DNA of 64,000 nucleotides from Porticoccus sp041581635 (GCA_041581635.1 JBFICW010000011.1:8427-72426), one strand, 5' to 3'. Shown: positions 8,791 through 18,719, counted from the first letter of the stretch. Notes: generated by a model from the letters alone, not told the origin. Numbers and translations are program-made.

Positions 8791-9363
8791 ATGAGTATTA
8801 AATCCGATAAATGGATCACCCGTATGTCTCGGGAACAGGGTATGATCGAGCCGTTTCAGGGTAGACAGGTGCGTCAGCCAGACCCCAATGGCGAGAAGGT
8901 GATTTCCTACGGTGTTTCAAGTTACGGTTACGATGTTCGTTGCGCTGACGAGTTCAAGATCTTCACCAATATTCACTCCAAGACAGTCGATCCGAAACAT
9001 TTTGATAACGATGCCTTTATTGATGTGAAGGGTGAGCACTGCGTTATTCCTCCTAACTCCTTTGCTTTGGCTCGTACCATTGAGTACTTTCGTATCCCAC
9101 GTAACGTGTTGACGGTGTGTTTGGGTAAATCTACCTATGCCCGCTGCGGTATTATCGTGAATGTCACCCCGCTGGAACCAGAATGGGAAGGACACGTAAC
9201 ACTGGAATTTTCAAATACCACTAGCCTGCCGGCAAAAATTTATGCCAACGAAGGTGTTGCCCAGATGCTGTTTTTTGAGTCTGACGAGGTCTGTGAAGTT
9301 TCTTATGCCGATCGCGGTGGTAAGTACCAGGGTCAAACTGGCGTTACACTGCCAAAAGCTTGA
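8791..9363 (+). CDS. dcd: dCTP deaminase
   Basis: Deaminates dCTP to dUTP, feeding dTTP synthesis through dUTPase. 190 residues from the ATG that begins MSIKSDKW, the typical family start; a GTG two codons earlier is possible. Signature segments are SSYGYDVR, GKSTYARCGI (catalytic loop), PLEPEWEGHVTLEFSN with the catalytic Glu, and NEGVAQMLFF. Length matches the family (~188). Normally adjacent to apbC; here the hypothetical gene at 7590-8396 lies between. Confidence 0.95.
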   Translation: MSIKSDKWITRMSREQGMIEPFQGRQVRQPDPNGEKVISYGVSSYGYDVRCADEFKIFTNIHSKTVDPKHFDNDAFIDVKGEHCVIPPNSFALARTIEYFRIPRNVLTVCLGKSTYARCGIIVNVTPLEPEWEGHVTLEFSNTTSLPAKIYANEGVAQMLFFESDEVCEVSYADRGGKYQGQTGVTLPKA

Positions 9364-9426
9364 TCAAAGGCTTCTCTTAGGCACCATGCCTATGGCAGGT
9401 ATGGTGTTTCTGTCGACGACGATTCA

Positions 9427-9807
9427 TTAATTGCCATATACCCATGGTGTACGCGTAAGTGCCACGGACAGAATATAGCCAAACGTGGCTACTGACAGCA
9501 GGCTAAATAAAAGACGTACACCTGCAGTTTTTCCCCGTTTGATAGCAATTGTTCCGGTAACGATGTAGACGAGTAATGCTATAAATTTAGCCGTTAGCCA
9601 GCTATCTACAAAAGGATACTGGTGGCTGATAATCATCATGTAAATGGCACAGCTAAGCAGCAGGGTATCGTTGATGTGGGGGGCGATTTTGACCCATTTT
9701 TGTTGTAGTTTTGGCGATTCAGTGACCGACCAGATACTGCGAATGATGAAAAGACTAATGCTAATGACAGCAAAGCTTACATGCGCATTTTTGATAATAA
9801 GGTACAT
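9427..9807 (-). CDS. SirB2-like integral membrane protein
   Basis: 126 residues with four predicted membrane helices. The opening NAHVSFAVISISLFIIRSIW and the middle KIAPHINDTLLLSCAIYM follow the SirB2 family pattern (H near residue 9, the PHxxDT motif). SirB2 was named as a regulator of Salmonella invasion gene expression, but its biochemical role is unknown. A stand-alone gene between dcd (convergent) and the DUF3014 gene. Confidence 0.8.
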   Translation of the reverse strand: MYLIIKNAHVSFAVISISLFIIRSIWSVTESPKLQQKWVKIAPHINDTLLLSCAIYMMIISHQYPFVDSWLTAKFIALLVYIVTGTIAIKRGKTAGVRLLFSLLSVATFGYILSVALTRTPWVYGN

Positions 9808-9869
9808 GTTATTGCGCTTCCATTAGGGTGGTTTTGGTGGGCTGGCATCTGGTTTTTTGCCCGCGCCTG

Positions 9870-10742
9870 TTACTCTCCGGGGTCGCCAGCTCCAAGTAAT
9901 GCATTCCGGAGCTCTCGAGCTTTACGCTGGAGACTGCGGGTATTGTCTGGCCCCATTCTCAGTAATTGTTTCTGAATAGGGGGAAGCGCTTCCAATTGCT
10001 TGTCGGCATATTTGTACTGCACTGATTCTTGAGTTAATGCCACCGGTGTCTTTGGGATGGGGGTCGCTAATACCTGATCCAGTGCCGCGATAATGGCGTT
10101 ATCTAAATCCTCCGGTGGATAGCCTAGCTCTTCATAGGCTTGTTCAAGCAGTGGGCGGAATAGATGAAAGAAATCAATCAGCTGGTTGCTATCGACACTT
10201 TCGATGACGTTTTTTAGATAGTTGTAGCGCTGGTAGTTATTTGGGTCTATCCAGAGGTGTTCACTTTCTTTTCTCGCCAGAAATTTACTTTTTGGGGCGG
10301 GCACGTTGAGCATTTTAGGTAATAAAATACCGCGGGAAAGCCCATCGATTAAAGTAATGCTGCGTCGGATGATATGGTCAGCGTGAAACCATTGAGATAA
10401 TTTGCCATCCGGTGTCAGTGAATTGAGTTTTTTTCTGGCGCTTTCATCACTTTCATCCAATGTGGGTAAGATGAGTGATGGCTCGGCTGGTACTGGTTGT
10501 TGTGGAATATCTTCAGTGATGACTGAAGTGGCTGCCGACGGTGGGTTGACGACGGGGGCGGATTCTTCAAGCGTCAATGTTTCAGGCTGCATCTTTGTGG
10601 ACTTGGGCGGGGTTGATGTCGGCATTAGTAGGAAGTAACCCAGTCCGCCCAGAATACAGAGCATAATCACCAAAAGGATCCATTTATTACCCGAACCTGT
10701 TGAGGTAGACCGCTCTGGGCGCTCATCTGGTGAGATTTGCAT
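9870..10742 (-). CDS. DUF3014 domain-containing protein
   Basis: 290 residues. A short charged N-terminus is followed by one membrane helix (about residues 21-40, KWILLVIMLCILGGLGYFLL), a Pro/Thr/Glu-rich linker, and a globular domain from about residue 95. The globular part has the DUF3014 pattern: a WFHADHIIRR-like segment, the YQRYNYL motif and the LLRMGP ending. Topology suggests a periplasmic domain anchored in the inner membrane. Function unknown. Confidence 0.75.
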   Translation of the reverse strand: MQISPDERPERSTSTGSGNKWILLVIMLCILGGLGYFLLMPTSTPPKSTKMQPETLTLEESAPVVNPPSAATSVITEDIPQQPVPAEPSLILPTLDESDESARKKLNSLTPDGKLSQWFHADHIIRRSITLIDGLSRGILLPKMLNVPAPKSKFLARKESEHLWIDPNNYQRYNYLKNVIESVDSNQLIDFFHLFRPLLEQAYEELGYPPEDLDNAIIAALDQVLATPIPKTPVALTQESVQYKYADKQLEALPPIQKQLLRMGPDNTRSLQRKARELRNALLGAGDPGE

Positions 10743-10796
10743 GATTCAGCTCCGTATTGGGTGTTGTGTTTATCGCTACAGGTTTTTCACCATGAT

Positions 10797-11546
10797 TTAG
10801 TCATTCACCATTGAAAGCGTTAGTCTTTGCTTGTCTAGGTTGCCTTCTTTAAGGGTGATTTTATAGTCCTCCCCGCCTTTTTCTTGCTGCCAGAGTTGTA
10901 CCAGAAGGTAATTCCACTGTGGGGCGAACCAGAACAATGTTTCCCGGTCATCATCTTCACGCACGCGTCTTACTTTTAGGGCTGTGATTTTACCCATTGG
11001 GGTATCGAGGGTTTCCTCACCCAGGGTTTCAAAGTTGTATTGCTTGACTCTGCCACGGCTGATGACCTGATATTGCAGGGGAGAAACTTGATTGACGAGA
11101 TCTCTCTGTAGCTGTACCTGATAGGTCAGTCGGTTGAGCAAGCCATCTTCCAAGGTTACTTGGCGCTCTTTCTTTTTAGCCTTGTAGTTGGCGATACCCA
11201 TTTTTCGGTCATATTTGAGTTTCTCGGTTTTCTTCATACCTAAAATATTTCGTTTGTACTGATAACTCTGATCAACAATGCGTTGGTTTTTGTCGAGTGT
11301 GAAAGCGCCTTCTTCCTCTATGCTGCTGAGCATGTTTTTGGCTGTGGTGGTCAACACATACTGGTTGCCATCGAAGATAAGCTGCCGTTCTGCTTTGATG
11401 TCCATACCGTTGTAGTTGGCTGCATAGGCGAGCCGGTAAGGGGTTAACGCTGGGTCGAAATTCGTGTCATCACTGGCCATGGATACCTCCAAGGTACTCA
11501 GTAGCGCGAGGCATGAAAAAGTAAAAATAGTTATGGCTTTGGCCAT
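10797..11546 (-). CDS. DUF3108 domain-containing exported protein
   Basis: 249 residues from the ATG beginning MAKAITIFTF, chosen because it puts a signal peptide (hydrophobic to about residue 22, ending SMA) at the N-terminus; the frame is open 13 codons further. The mature protein opens FDPALTPYRLAYAANYNG and is beta-rich, as in DUF3108 proteins, which are usually found directly after purN, as here. Probably periplasmic; function unknown. Confidence 0.8.
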   Translation of the reverse strand: MAKAITIFTFSCLALLSTLEVSMASDDTNFDPALTPYRLAYAANYNGMDIKAERQLIFDGNQYVLTTTAKNMLSSIEEEGAFTLDKNQRIVDQSYQYKRNILGMKKTEKLKYDRKMGIANYKAKKKERQVTLEDGLLNRLTYQVQLQRDLVNQVSPLQYQVISRGRVKQYNFETLGEETLDTPMGKITALKVRRVREDDDRETLFWFAPQWNYLLVQLWQQEKGGEDYKITLKEGNLDKQRLTLSMVND

Positions 11547-11639
11547 GGTCGCTCGACCTGGATTGAGGTGCTTGTATAAGTACATAGAGATGTTGCTTCC
11601 CTGAAATGCCCAAGACGATTGTTAGATACAGTTTAGCCC

Positions 11640-12311
11640 TTATTGTTCAGCGAGTGCAGTAGGGAAGGGAAACCCAGTGTCTGGCAGTGCTTCATTATTG
11701 AGATGTGGTATGCCATCTTGTAGCGTCAGCTTTCCTTCACAATACCATTGGGCTGCCAGTGGGTATATTTGATGTTCTTGCGTAAGAATTCTACTGGCTA
11801 ATGTATCGGCAGTATCGCCGTCCAGTATGGGTACTTCTGCCTGAATTATCGCTGGCCCACCATCCAAGTCACAGGTGACAAAATGTACGGTGGCACCGGC
11901 CTTTCTGTCTCCGGCATCGATGGCCCGCTGGTGAGTATGCAGGCCAGGATATTTGGGGAGCAGAGATGGATGTATATTCATAATGTGACCGGCGAAGCGG
12001 TTGACAAACTCAGGCGTTAGGATTCGCATAAACCCGGCCAGTATCACCAGATCCGGTTGGTAGCTTGCCACTCTTTCAGCAAGCTCGGCATCAAAGCTCG
12101 CCCGGTCGGAAAATGCCTTGTGATTCAAAACTTCCGTGGGGATGCAGGCATTTTGAGCGCGCTCTAACCCCAACACATCCGCTTTATTGCTAAGCACACC
12201 TACTATGTCGGCATTGAGTCGGTTGCTCTTGGTCGCATCGATAAATGCTTGCAGGTTACTGCCACTGCCTGAAATTAGTACGACTAGCCGAGACCGTTTA
12301 CCTGATGTCAT
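11640..12311 (-). CDS. purN: Phosphoribosylglycinamide formyltransferase
   Basis: Transfers a formyl group from 10-formyl-THF to GAR in purine synthesis. 223 residues. The N-terminal phosphate loop is VLISGSGSNLQA. The catalytic Asn and His are in MNIHPSLLPKYPGLHTH (N and H of NIH) and the catalytic Asp in VTCDLDGGP. It starts only three bases after the purM stop, so the two are an operon. Confidence 0.96.
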   Translation of the reverse strand: MTSGKRSRLVVLISGSGSNLQAFIDATKSNRLNADIVGVLSNKADVLGLERAQNACIPTEVLNHKAFSDRASFDAELAERVASYQPDLVILAGFMRILTPEFVNRFAGHIMNIHPSLLPKYPGLHTHQRAIDAGDRKAGATVHFVTCDLDGGPAIIQAEVPILDGDTADTLASRILTQEHQIYPLAAQWYCEGKLTLQDGIPHLNNEALPDTGFPFPTALAEQ

Positions 12312-12314
12312 GGA

Positions 12315-13373
12315 TTACAGTCCTTGCAGTTCGACCTGTTCTTCGTTCGGTTCGGCATGGGCAATACTGCCGATAATAAAGGCGTCTTCACCGGCGGCAT
12401 GCAGGGTATCAATGGCGTTATCAGCAGCTTCACTGGGGACACAAATGACCATGCCTACGCCACAGTTAAAGGTGCGGTGCATTTCTTCTGGGGTTACATT
12501 ACCGTTTTCTTGTAACCAATCAAAAATGGCGGGTCGTTGCCAGCTGGCGGTGTCAATGATGGCTTTGGTGCTATCAGGTAATACCCGTGGAATATTTTCC
12601 AGTAGGCCGCCACCAGTAATATGCGAGATGGCGTGTACCGGTACATGGGCATGATCCACCAGTGCGAGAATTGATTTCACATAGATGCGGGTGGGGGTAA
12701 GCAACGCTTCGCCCAGCGGCTTTCCATCTACCCTGTCATTGCGAACATCAGCACCGGAAACATCAATAATTTTGCGTATGAGTGAGTAGCCATTGGAGTG
12801 GGGGCCGCTGGCCGCGAGCCCGATTAGCGTATCGCCCACATGCACGGCGCTGCCATCAATAATATCGGCTTTTTCTACGATTCCTACGCAGAAGCCGGCA
12901 AGATCATAGTCTTCGCCTTCATACATACCGGGCATTTCTGCCGTTTCTCCTCCGACCAGAGAGCACCCAGATTGAATACAGCCTTCGCCGATACCGGCTA
13001 CAACCGCAGCGGCCGTATCGACGTTAAGTTTTCCCGTTGCGTAGTAATCGAGAAAAAATAGTGGTTCAGCACCACAAACAATAAGGTCGTTAACACACAT
13101 GGCGACCAGGTCTATGCCGATGGTGTCATGCAGTTCTAAATCCATTGCCAACTTTAGTTTGGTTCCAACGCCATCGGTGCCAGATGCCAGTACGGGCTCA
13201 TCGTAGCCACTAGGTAAGCTAAATAGCGCGCCAAATCCGCCCAGTCCCGCGAGCACTTCAGGTCGACGAGTGCGCTTGGCAACATCTTTGATTCGTTCAA
13301 CGAGGGCGTTGCCTGCATCGATATCGACACCGGCGTCTTTATAGCTGAGAGGGGTTGGCTGTTGGTCGCTCAT
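12315..13373 (-). CDS. purM: Phosphoribosylformylglycinamidine cyclo-ligase
   Basis: AIR synthetase, ATP-dependent ring closure of FGAM to AIR in purine synthesis. 352 residues, normal length. It opens SYKDAGVDIDAGNALVERIK. The ATP/Mg site is in ASGTDGVGTKLKLA and VCGAEPLFFLDYYATGKL, and VGGETAEMPGMY is the family signature. Cotranscribed with purN; divergent from the DUF2066-hda pair. Confidence 0.96.
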   Translation of the reverse strand: MSDQQPTPLSYKDAGVDIDAGNALVERIKDVAKRTRRPEVLAGLGGFGALFSLPSGYDEPVLASGTDGVGTKLKLAMDLELHDTIGIDLVAMCVNDLIVCGAEPLFFLDYYATGKLNVDTAAAVVAGIGEGCIQSGCSLVGGETAEMPGMYEGEDYDLAGFCVGIVEKADIIDGSAVHVGDTLIGLAASGPHSNGYSLIRKIIDVSGADVRNDRVDGKPLGEALLTPTRIYVKSILALVDHAHVPVHAISHITGGGLLENIPRVLPDSTKAIIDTASWQRPAIFDWLQENGNVTPEEMHRTFNCGVGMVICVPSEAADNAIDTLHAAGEDAFIIGSIAHAEPNEEQVELQGL

Positions 13374-13504
13374 ACATTGCCTTATGGTTATCTAGCCGTT
13401 GCTTTGATGTGGGGCTGATTAAAAGAGCGAGTATTTTATATGAAAACCCACGAACTGGCAGTTAGATAATGGGTCTATTTAGCCTCTGCTGTTACAATCG
13501 CGCC

Positions 13505-14707
13505 ATGAAAAACCTCTTCATGTTTAAAAATGCACTGATTTACCTGATGGTTTCGGCATTGTTTTCGCCATTGGCGTTTGCTGAGCCAGTTTCGGATCTG
13601 TACAAAACCGTGGTTCCTGTGTCCGGGCAAGGCGCTAATGAGCGTTTGCGAGCCATGAGCGTTGGCTTGGAAAAGGTGCTGATTAAGGTCACGGGCGACA
13701 GTCAGGTGCTGCTGAAGATGGGAGGCACCGATGCGTTTTCCAATGCCAAGCGCTATGTAACACAGTATGGCTACGTAAGTGATAGGAACTCGCTGGCTGA
13801 TGATCCCTCTGAATCACCGGCAATCGGATTAAGCCTAAGCTTTGCTGAGTCATCGATTGATCGGTTGCTGCGTCAGTACCAGTTGCAGATATGGCCGTCA
13901 GATAGGCCTGGGTTGTTGGTGTGGGCCGTTGTTGATGACCCGGTGATGGGAAAGAACTTCATCTCAGCTGAGACGTTGCCAGAAGCGGTGGAAGCCTTGG
14001 AGAGATTGATGGGTGACCGTGGCGCGCCCCTGATATTGCCGCTACTGGACTTGCAGGATCAGCAGGCTGTTTCTGTCGGAGATGTGTGGAATCTAAATCC
14101 CGTTAAGTTGGCCGCTGCGGCGAAACGTTATGATACCGAGTTCTGGTTGGCGCTGCGTCTCTATAAGAGTTCTACAGGGCAGTGGCGAGGTGCTCGGCTG
14201 TTAAACCTCAAGGGTGATGAAAACTTGAGTACCCTGTCTGCCAGTAGCCTGTCTGAACTTATGAACCAGGTGGTGCCAGAGGTTGTCGATAGTTTGGCCA
14301 GTCGCTATGCCTACACGCCAAATCTCGTCAATGAAGAGTTGCTGGTTCAGATTGAAAACATCGTTGATTATAAGGTGTTTAATAAGGTCACCAGCTACTT
14401 CGAGTCACTGGAAGTTGTGAATCATTTAACCGTAGATTATGTGGATAACGATCGCTTGGGGCTGCGACTTTATGTCGAAGGTGATGTCGATTTATTACTG
14501 AACACGTTACGCCGAGATCGACGTTTGGCTGAGCTGGTGGACGTGGATATTCCGAGTTCCCAGGTTCGTGTTCCTGTTCCTGTAACTACGACGCCTGCTC
14601 TAGAAGAGAGTATGCCCAACCCTGAGTTGTCTGAACCTGTTCAAGCGGCCCCCACTCCCGTACCCGCTGTGATTAAACGTTACCATTTTCGCTGGGGAGG
14701 GAGGTAG
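13505..14707 (+). CDS. DUF2066 domain-containing exported protein
   Basis: 400 residues from the ATG starting MKNLFMFKNA; this start gives a signal peptide (ALIYLMVSALFSPLAFA) and is preferred to an upstream in-frame ATG at 13469. The body begins DLYKTVVPVSGQGANERLRAM, the typical opening of DUF2066 proteins. The C-terminal ~40 residues are Pro/Val-rich. The TAG stop overlaps the GTG of hda by one base, so the pair is coupled. In Pseudomonas the same gene also neighbours purM and hda. Role unknown. Confidence 0.8.
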   Translation: MKNLFMFKNALIYLMVSALFSPLAFAEPVSDLYKTVVPVSGQGANERLRAMSVGLEKVLIKVTGDSQVLLKMGGTDAFSNAKRYVTQYGYVSDRNSLADDPSESPAIGLSLSFAESSIDRLLRQYQLQIWPSDRPGLLVWAVVDDPVMGKNFISAETLPEAVEALERLMGDRGAPLILPLLDLQDQQAVSVGDVWNLNPVKLAAAAKRYDTEFWLALRLYKSSTGQWRGARLLNLKGDENLSTLSASSLSELMNQVVPEVVDSLASRYAYTPNLVNEELLVQIENIVDYKVFNKVTSYFESLEVVNHLTVDYVDNDRLGLRLYVEGDVDLLLNTLRRDRRLAELVDVDIPSSQVRVPVPVTTTPALEESMPNPELSEPVQAAPTPVPAVIKRYHFRWGGR

Positions 14708-15411
14708 TGCCCAAGCAACTCAGCCTGAGTGTTAATCTGAACGATGACGCAACTTTTGATAATTTCTTTCTTCGAGAGCAAGATCAAAAGCGTCAAGTGG
14801 TCGGCTTGCTGCGCAATCAACTCATGTCTGGGGAAGAACCCTTTGTCTATCTATGGGGCGCGGTAGGTAGTGGTGTTTCTCACTTATTGCAGGCTAGTTG
14901 CCACACTGCGGCAGCCAATGGGTTAATAGCACAGTACCTGCCTTTATCAGAGTTGATGGATTATCCACCCCAGGCACTGCTGGAAAACCTGGAGGAAATG
15001 GCATTGATTTGCCTTGATGATATACAGGTCGTGGCGGGGAATGCCGAATGGGAAGAGGCGTTGTTTGGTCTTTATAACCGCGTTAGACAGGCCGGCACTC
15101 GACTCCTTGTCGGCGCTGAGCTGGCACCACGTGAGCTTCCCTTGCAGTTGGTCGATTTGCAATCTCGTTTGGGATGGGGCCCGGTGTTTCAGTTGCCGGC
15201 CTTGGCTGATGAGCTTAAGGTGTCAGTTATCCAGTTCCGGGCTTCTCGTCGAGGGATGTTGTTGGGTGATGAGGTGGCCGGTTACCTGATTAATCGAGCC
15301 GCTCGAGATTTAGCCGGATTGATGTCTTGTCTCGATACCTTGGAAACGGCTTCTTTAGAGGCCGGCAGAAAGCTCAGCATCCCTTTTGTTAAGCAGGTAT
15401 TTGGCTTTTAA
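14707..15411 (+). CDS. hda: DnaA regulatory inactivator Hda
   Basis: AAA+ protein that, with the DNA-loaded sliding clamp, stimulates ATP hydrolysis by DnaA after initiation. 234 residues with a GTG start that shares a base with the preceding stop. The N-terminal QLSLSVNL is the beta-clamp binding motif (QLSLPL in E. coli). The Walker A loop is degenerate (WGAVGSGVSHLLQA), Walker B is ICLDDIQ, and SRLGWG and the C-terminal KLSIPFVKQVF are conserved. Convergent with the aldehyde dehydrogenase, seven bases between stops. Confidence 0.92.
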   Translation: MPKQLSLSVNLNDDATFDNFFLREQDQKRQVVGLLRNQLMSGEEPFVYLWGAVGSGVSHLLQASCHTAAANGLIAQYLPLSELMDYPPQALLENLEEMALICLDDIQVVAGNAEWEEALFGLYNRVRQAGTRLLVGAELAPRELPLQLVDLQSRLGWGPVFQLPALADELKVSVIQFRASRRGMLLGDEVAGYLINRAARDLAGLMSCLDTLETASLEAGRKLSIPFVKQVFGF

Positions 15412-15418
15412 CCAATGA

Positions 15419-16843
15419 TTAGCAACTGATGGCTTTGGTTTCCAGATAGTCTTCAAACCCGTATTTACCCCACTCCCGACCATTTCCAGACTGTTTGTAT
15501 CCACCAAAGGGCGCATCATAGCCATGGGTGGCATAATTGACTCTCACCATGCCCGCTCGGAGTCTGCGGGCAATGCGTAGACCGCGATCTACATCGCCGG
15601 TTTGGATATAGGCGGCAAGCCCGTAGGCGGTATCGTTGGCGATATGGATAGCCTCGTCTTCATCGTTATAGGGGATCATTACCAACACCGGTCCAAACAC
15701 TTCTTCCTGTGCGATGGTCATCTGGTTGTTAACATCGGCAAAAAGTGTGGGCCTGGCATAATGGCCTATCTCTAACCCTTTGGGTTTTCCAGGCCCTCCG
15801 GCGATCAGGCTGGCTCCTTCGTCGATAGCGGTCTGGATTAGCTGTTGAACCTTGTCATACTGGGTGCGACTTGCCAGTGGTCCCAGGTGTCGGCCAGCCT
15901 TGTCAGGATGATCTACGTTGACTTTTTCAAGGGCTGTTTTGGCTAATGCTACCGCTTCGTCATATCGTGATTTTGGTATTAGCATACGGGTGGGGGCATT
16001 GCAGGACTGACCGGTATTTTCCATACAGTGGAATACGCCCTTTTTTACCGCACCTTCAAAGTCAGCGTCGTCCAGCAGGATGTTGGGTGATTTTCCTCCC
16101 AGCTCCTGCGTCACTCGCTTTACTGTATCGGCGGCAGCCTTCGCCACACTGACACCTCCACGAGTAGAGCCGGTAAATGAAATCATCTGGATGTCCGGAT
16201 GTCTGGCCAATGCTGTTCCTACAATGGTGCCGTCACCGTTTACCAGGTTAAAAACCCCGGGAGGAAATCCCGCCTGGTCGATCATTTCTGCAAACAGATG
16301 GGCACTGAGCGGTGCCACTCCGCTGGGTTTTAGAATCATGGTGCAACCCGTAGCAATGGCCGGTGCGACCTTGCAGGCTATCTGATTGATCGGCCAGTTC
16401 CAGGGGGTGATCAAGCCACAGACGCCTATGGGCTCTTTGACAATTAGGGTGTTATGGATGCGTTGCTCGAATTCATAGTGTCTAAGTACATCAATAGCAC
16501 TTTGAAGATGGCCGCGACCACAGTCGGCCTGCGCTCTCTCTGAAAAACTCACCGGAGCGCCCATTTCCAGGCGGATAGCTTCTGCCATTTCGCTGTACCG
16601 TGCCATGTAAATGGCCAAAAGCTTTTCAAGTAGCGCCAGTCGTTGCTCTGGACTGGTTTGAGAAAATTCATCAAAGGCGCTGTTGGCAGCGGCAACGGCC
16701 TTATCGACATCGGCCGTAATTCCGAGCGATATAACCGCAACGTGTTTTTCTGTGGCGGGGTTTTCAACGGGAAAATCGTTGGCTTGAATGGGATTGACCC
16801 ACTCGCCATTGATGTAGAACTTACGACAGTCTTTCACGGGCAC
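15419..16843 (-). CDS. Aldehyde dehydrogenase family protein (NAD(P)-dependent)
   Basis: 474 residues. Family features: ITPWNWPINQIACKVAPA for cofactor binding, QELGGKSPNILL with the general-base Glu near residue 247, GQSCNAPTR with the nucleophile Cys near 281, EEVFGPVLVMI near 380, and PFGGYKQSGNGREWGKYG near the end. The QSCNA form resembles the broad-specificity group that handles small aliphatic or betaine-type aldehydes, but substrate cannot be told. Monocistronic between hda and the TlpA-like gene. Confidence 0.9.
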   Translation of the reverse strand: MPVKDCRKFYINGEWVNPIQANDFPVENPATEKHVAVISLGITADVDKAVAAANSAFDEFSQTSPEQRLALLEKLLAIYMARYSEMAEAIRLEMGAPVSFSERAQADCGRGHLQSAIDVLRHYEFEQRIHNTLIVKEPIGVCGLITPWNWPINQIACKVAPAIATGCTMILKPSGVAPLSAHLFAEMIDQAGFPPGVFNLVNGDGTIVGTALARHPDIQMISFTGSTRGGVSVAKAAADTVKRVTQELGGKSPNILLDDADFEGAVKKGVFHCMENTGQSCNAPTRMLIPKSRYDEAVALAKTALEKVNVDHPDKAGRHLGPLASRTQYDKVQQLIQTAIDEGASLIAGGPGKPKGLEIGHYARPTLFADVNNQMTIAQEEVFGPVLVMIPYNDEDEAIHIANDTAYGLAAYIQTGDVDRGLRIARRLRAGMVRVNYATHGYDAPFGGYKQSGNGREWGKYGFEDYLETKAISC

Positions 16844-16984
16844 CCCAGCGTTGGATCATTTTGTATGGATGATAGCAAGCTAAACGATTACCGGAGTAAT
16901 GTATCAAGCTCTTTATGAGAGCAGATATACCTCTTATGGGGGGGCATATTTTCGTTCAGCTGGCTAGGTTGATGGTTCGCGACG

Positions 16985-17482
16985 TTAATTTGAGTGAGTG
17001 AATTCCGGGTGGTTATTAGTTTCCTTCGTCAGACTGGCGACCACTTGTTTAAGCGTCGCAACAGTCTGTGGCCCAAGTAAGACCTTGCGAAACTTCCCTT
17101 GCTGGTCAACGACGAGAGTCTCAGGGAGTACGCCGCTTGGCGTCACGTCAAATTGTAAGCGGGGATCTTCAGTTAGCACCGAAAATTCAATACCCATGGC
17201 TTTCGATTGTTGAGCTAATTGCTCCCCTTGAATACCGTCAAAATTTACTGCCAAGACACGCGCTTGCCCGGTCATCTCTTTTTGAAAGTCATTGAGTTCG
17301 GGCATCTCTTTCCTGCAGGGCTTACACCACTCTGCCCAATAGTTAATAAAAATTACTTTGCCTTGTAGTTCAGAAAAATGAATTTCACCACCACCGAGTA
17401 GTGGGTAGGCTGTTTCTCGTTCTGCACAGGCACATGAGAACAGCAGAAAAAAACCAAATAGCAGCTTAGCACTCTTGATCAT
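16985..17482 (-). CDS. TlpA-like thiol-disulfide oxidoreductase, probable lipoprotein
   Basis: 165 residues from the ATG at 17482, chosen because it gives a short lipoprotein-like signal ending LLFSC (Cys17); the frame is open upstream inside the BrkB gene. The thioredoxin fold carries the active site WCKPC at residues 52-56, and the cis-Pro segment is TPSGVLPETLVVD. Likely an outer- or inner-membrane-anchored periplasmic thiol reductase. It overlaps the end of the BrkB gene by 17 bases and is likely cotranscribed with it. The same pairing occurs in Pseudomonas. Confidence 0.85.
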   Translation of the reverse strand: MIKSAKLLFGFFLLFSCACAERETAYPLLGGGEIHFSELQGKVIFINYWAEWCKPCRKEMPELNDFQKEMTGQARVLAVNFDGIQGEQLAQQSKAMGIEFSVLTEDPRLQFDVTPSGVLPETLVVDQQGKFRKVLLGPQTVATLKQVVASLTKETNNHPEFTHSN

Positions 17483-18719
17483 TAACGTTTTCCTCGGAAA
17501 ATAGTTGAGCGATGGTAAGGGATAACGTTTCATCAATTTGTTGATTAGCATGATTTAAAATATCTGAAAATTGGTCAAACCAAGGGTATGTTTCTAGAGC
17601 CTCTACGGCCTTTTGGCTGGGTTGCGTGGAAAGCCCCTGGCCACACAGGGCTGCCAAATCGGTTAGGTGAAGCTGGCTGGGATCTCGCGTGATCACATAG
17701 TGCCCTGATGACGTTTCGGCCAGCATGTGGTTATCCATTAGCAGATTACGCAATCTCCGCCAGTGTTGTTCATCGATGCCAGCATGAATCACATCCCTGT
17801 TTGACAGCGCGTTACCATGCTGTTGTTTGTGCCAGCATTCCCACAGAATGATCAGCATTGCGGTGAGATCAGGAAAGTCGAACCCTTTCCATGTGGTTTT
17901 AAATGTCTCCATTGATCGTATCAGCTCAGCGCCGCCGAGTACGATAATCCACATCAGGTATATCCAGAGGAGGAACGTTGGGAAAATAGCAAAGGCACCG
18001 TATACGTTGGTGTAGCTGGAATGAGCAACCAATGTACCAAAGCCTATTTTGGCCAGTTCAAAACAAACAGACGTAATTAGTCCGCCGATAACGGCATATC
18101 GGGTGGATACTTTGCAGTTGGGAACAGCAATAAACAGTAGGGTAAAGGCGGCCCAGGTAAATACCAGAGGAAGAGCCTTAAATATCATGCCGGTGATACC
18201 CAAAACATCCACCTCATCTACCAGTAACTGAAATGAAACGAGGTAGGTGTGCATCATCAACCCAATGCCCAGCAGCAATGGACCCAAGCTGAGGATTCCC
18301 CAGTAAAGTAAAAAGCTGGATAACCCACGTCGACTGCCAACCGTGCCCCAGATATTATTAAACGTCTGCTCAATATTGGTCAGCATAAGGTAGGCGGTGA
18401 TCAGTAAAATAACAGCTCCGGCCACGGACAATTTGCGTGCCTGACTGGAAAATTTGGTGAGATAGTGTTGTATTTCAGCACCGCTTTGTGGAACAAAATT
18501 ACTGAAAATCAGTTCCTGCACCTGACTTTCTAACCCTTGGAAAGCGGGTATCAATGAGAACATTGAATACATCAATGTCATTAATGGGACTACGGCAAAC
18601 AGGCTCATGTAGGTGAGTGCTGCAGCGCTTTGGCGACAGCCATCATTGATAAAACGTTTTCCCAAGTGGCGAAAAAAAAGCCCTGTCATTTGTAATTGTT
18701 CTTTTGGCGTTGTGGACAC
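17466..18719 (-). CDS. YihY/BrkB family inner-membrane protein
   Basis: 417 residues from a GTG start preceded by GAGGTG at five bases, the strongest ribosome site in the area; an ATG ten codons later (MTGLFFRHLG) is an alternative. Six or so membrane helices occupy residues ~40-290, with the family segments AAALTYMSLFAVVPL and PNCKVSTRYAVIGG. A C-terminal soluble part of ~140 residues looks like a winged-helix region. Family members were once called RNase BN in error; the function is unsettled. Confidence 0.88.
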   Translation of the reverse strand: MSTTPKEQLQMTGLFFRHLGKRFINDGCRQSAAALTYMSLFAVVPLMTLMYSMFSLIPAFQGLESQVQELIFSNFVPQSGAEIQHYLTKFSSQARKLSVAGAVILLITAYLMLTNIEQTFNNIWGTVGSRRGLSSFLLYWGILSLGPLLLGIGLMMHTYLVSFQLLVDEVDVLGITGMIFKALPLVFTWAAFTLLFIAVPNCKVSTRYAVIGGLITSVCFELAKIGFGTLVAHSSYTNVYGAFAIFPTFLLWIYLMWIIVLGGAELIRSMETFKTTWKGFDFPDLTAMLIILWECWHKQQHGNALSNRDVIHAGIDEQHWRRLRNLLMDNHMLAETSSGHYVITRDPSQLHLTDLAALCGQGLSTQPSQKAVEALETYPWFDQFSDILNHANQQIDETLSLTIAQLFSEENVNDQEC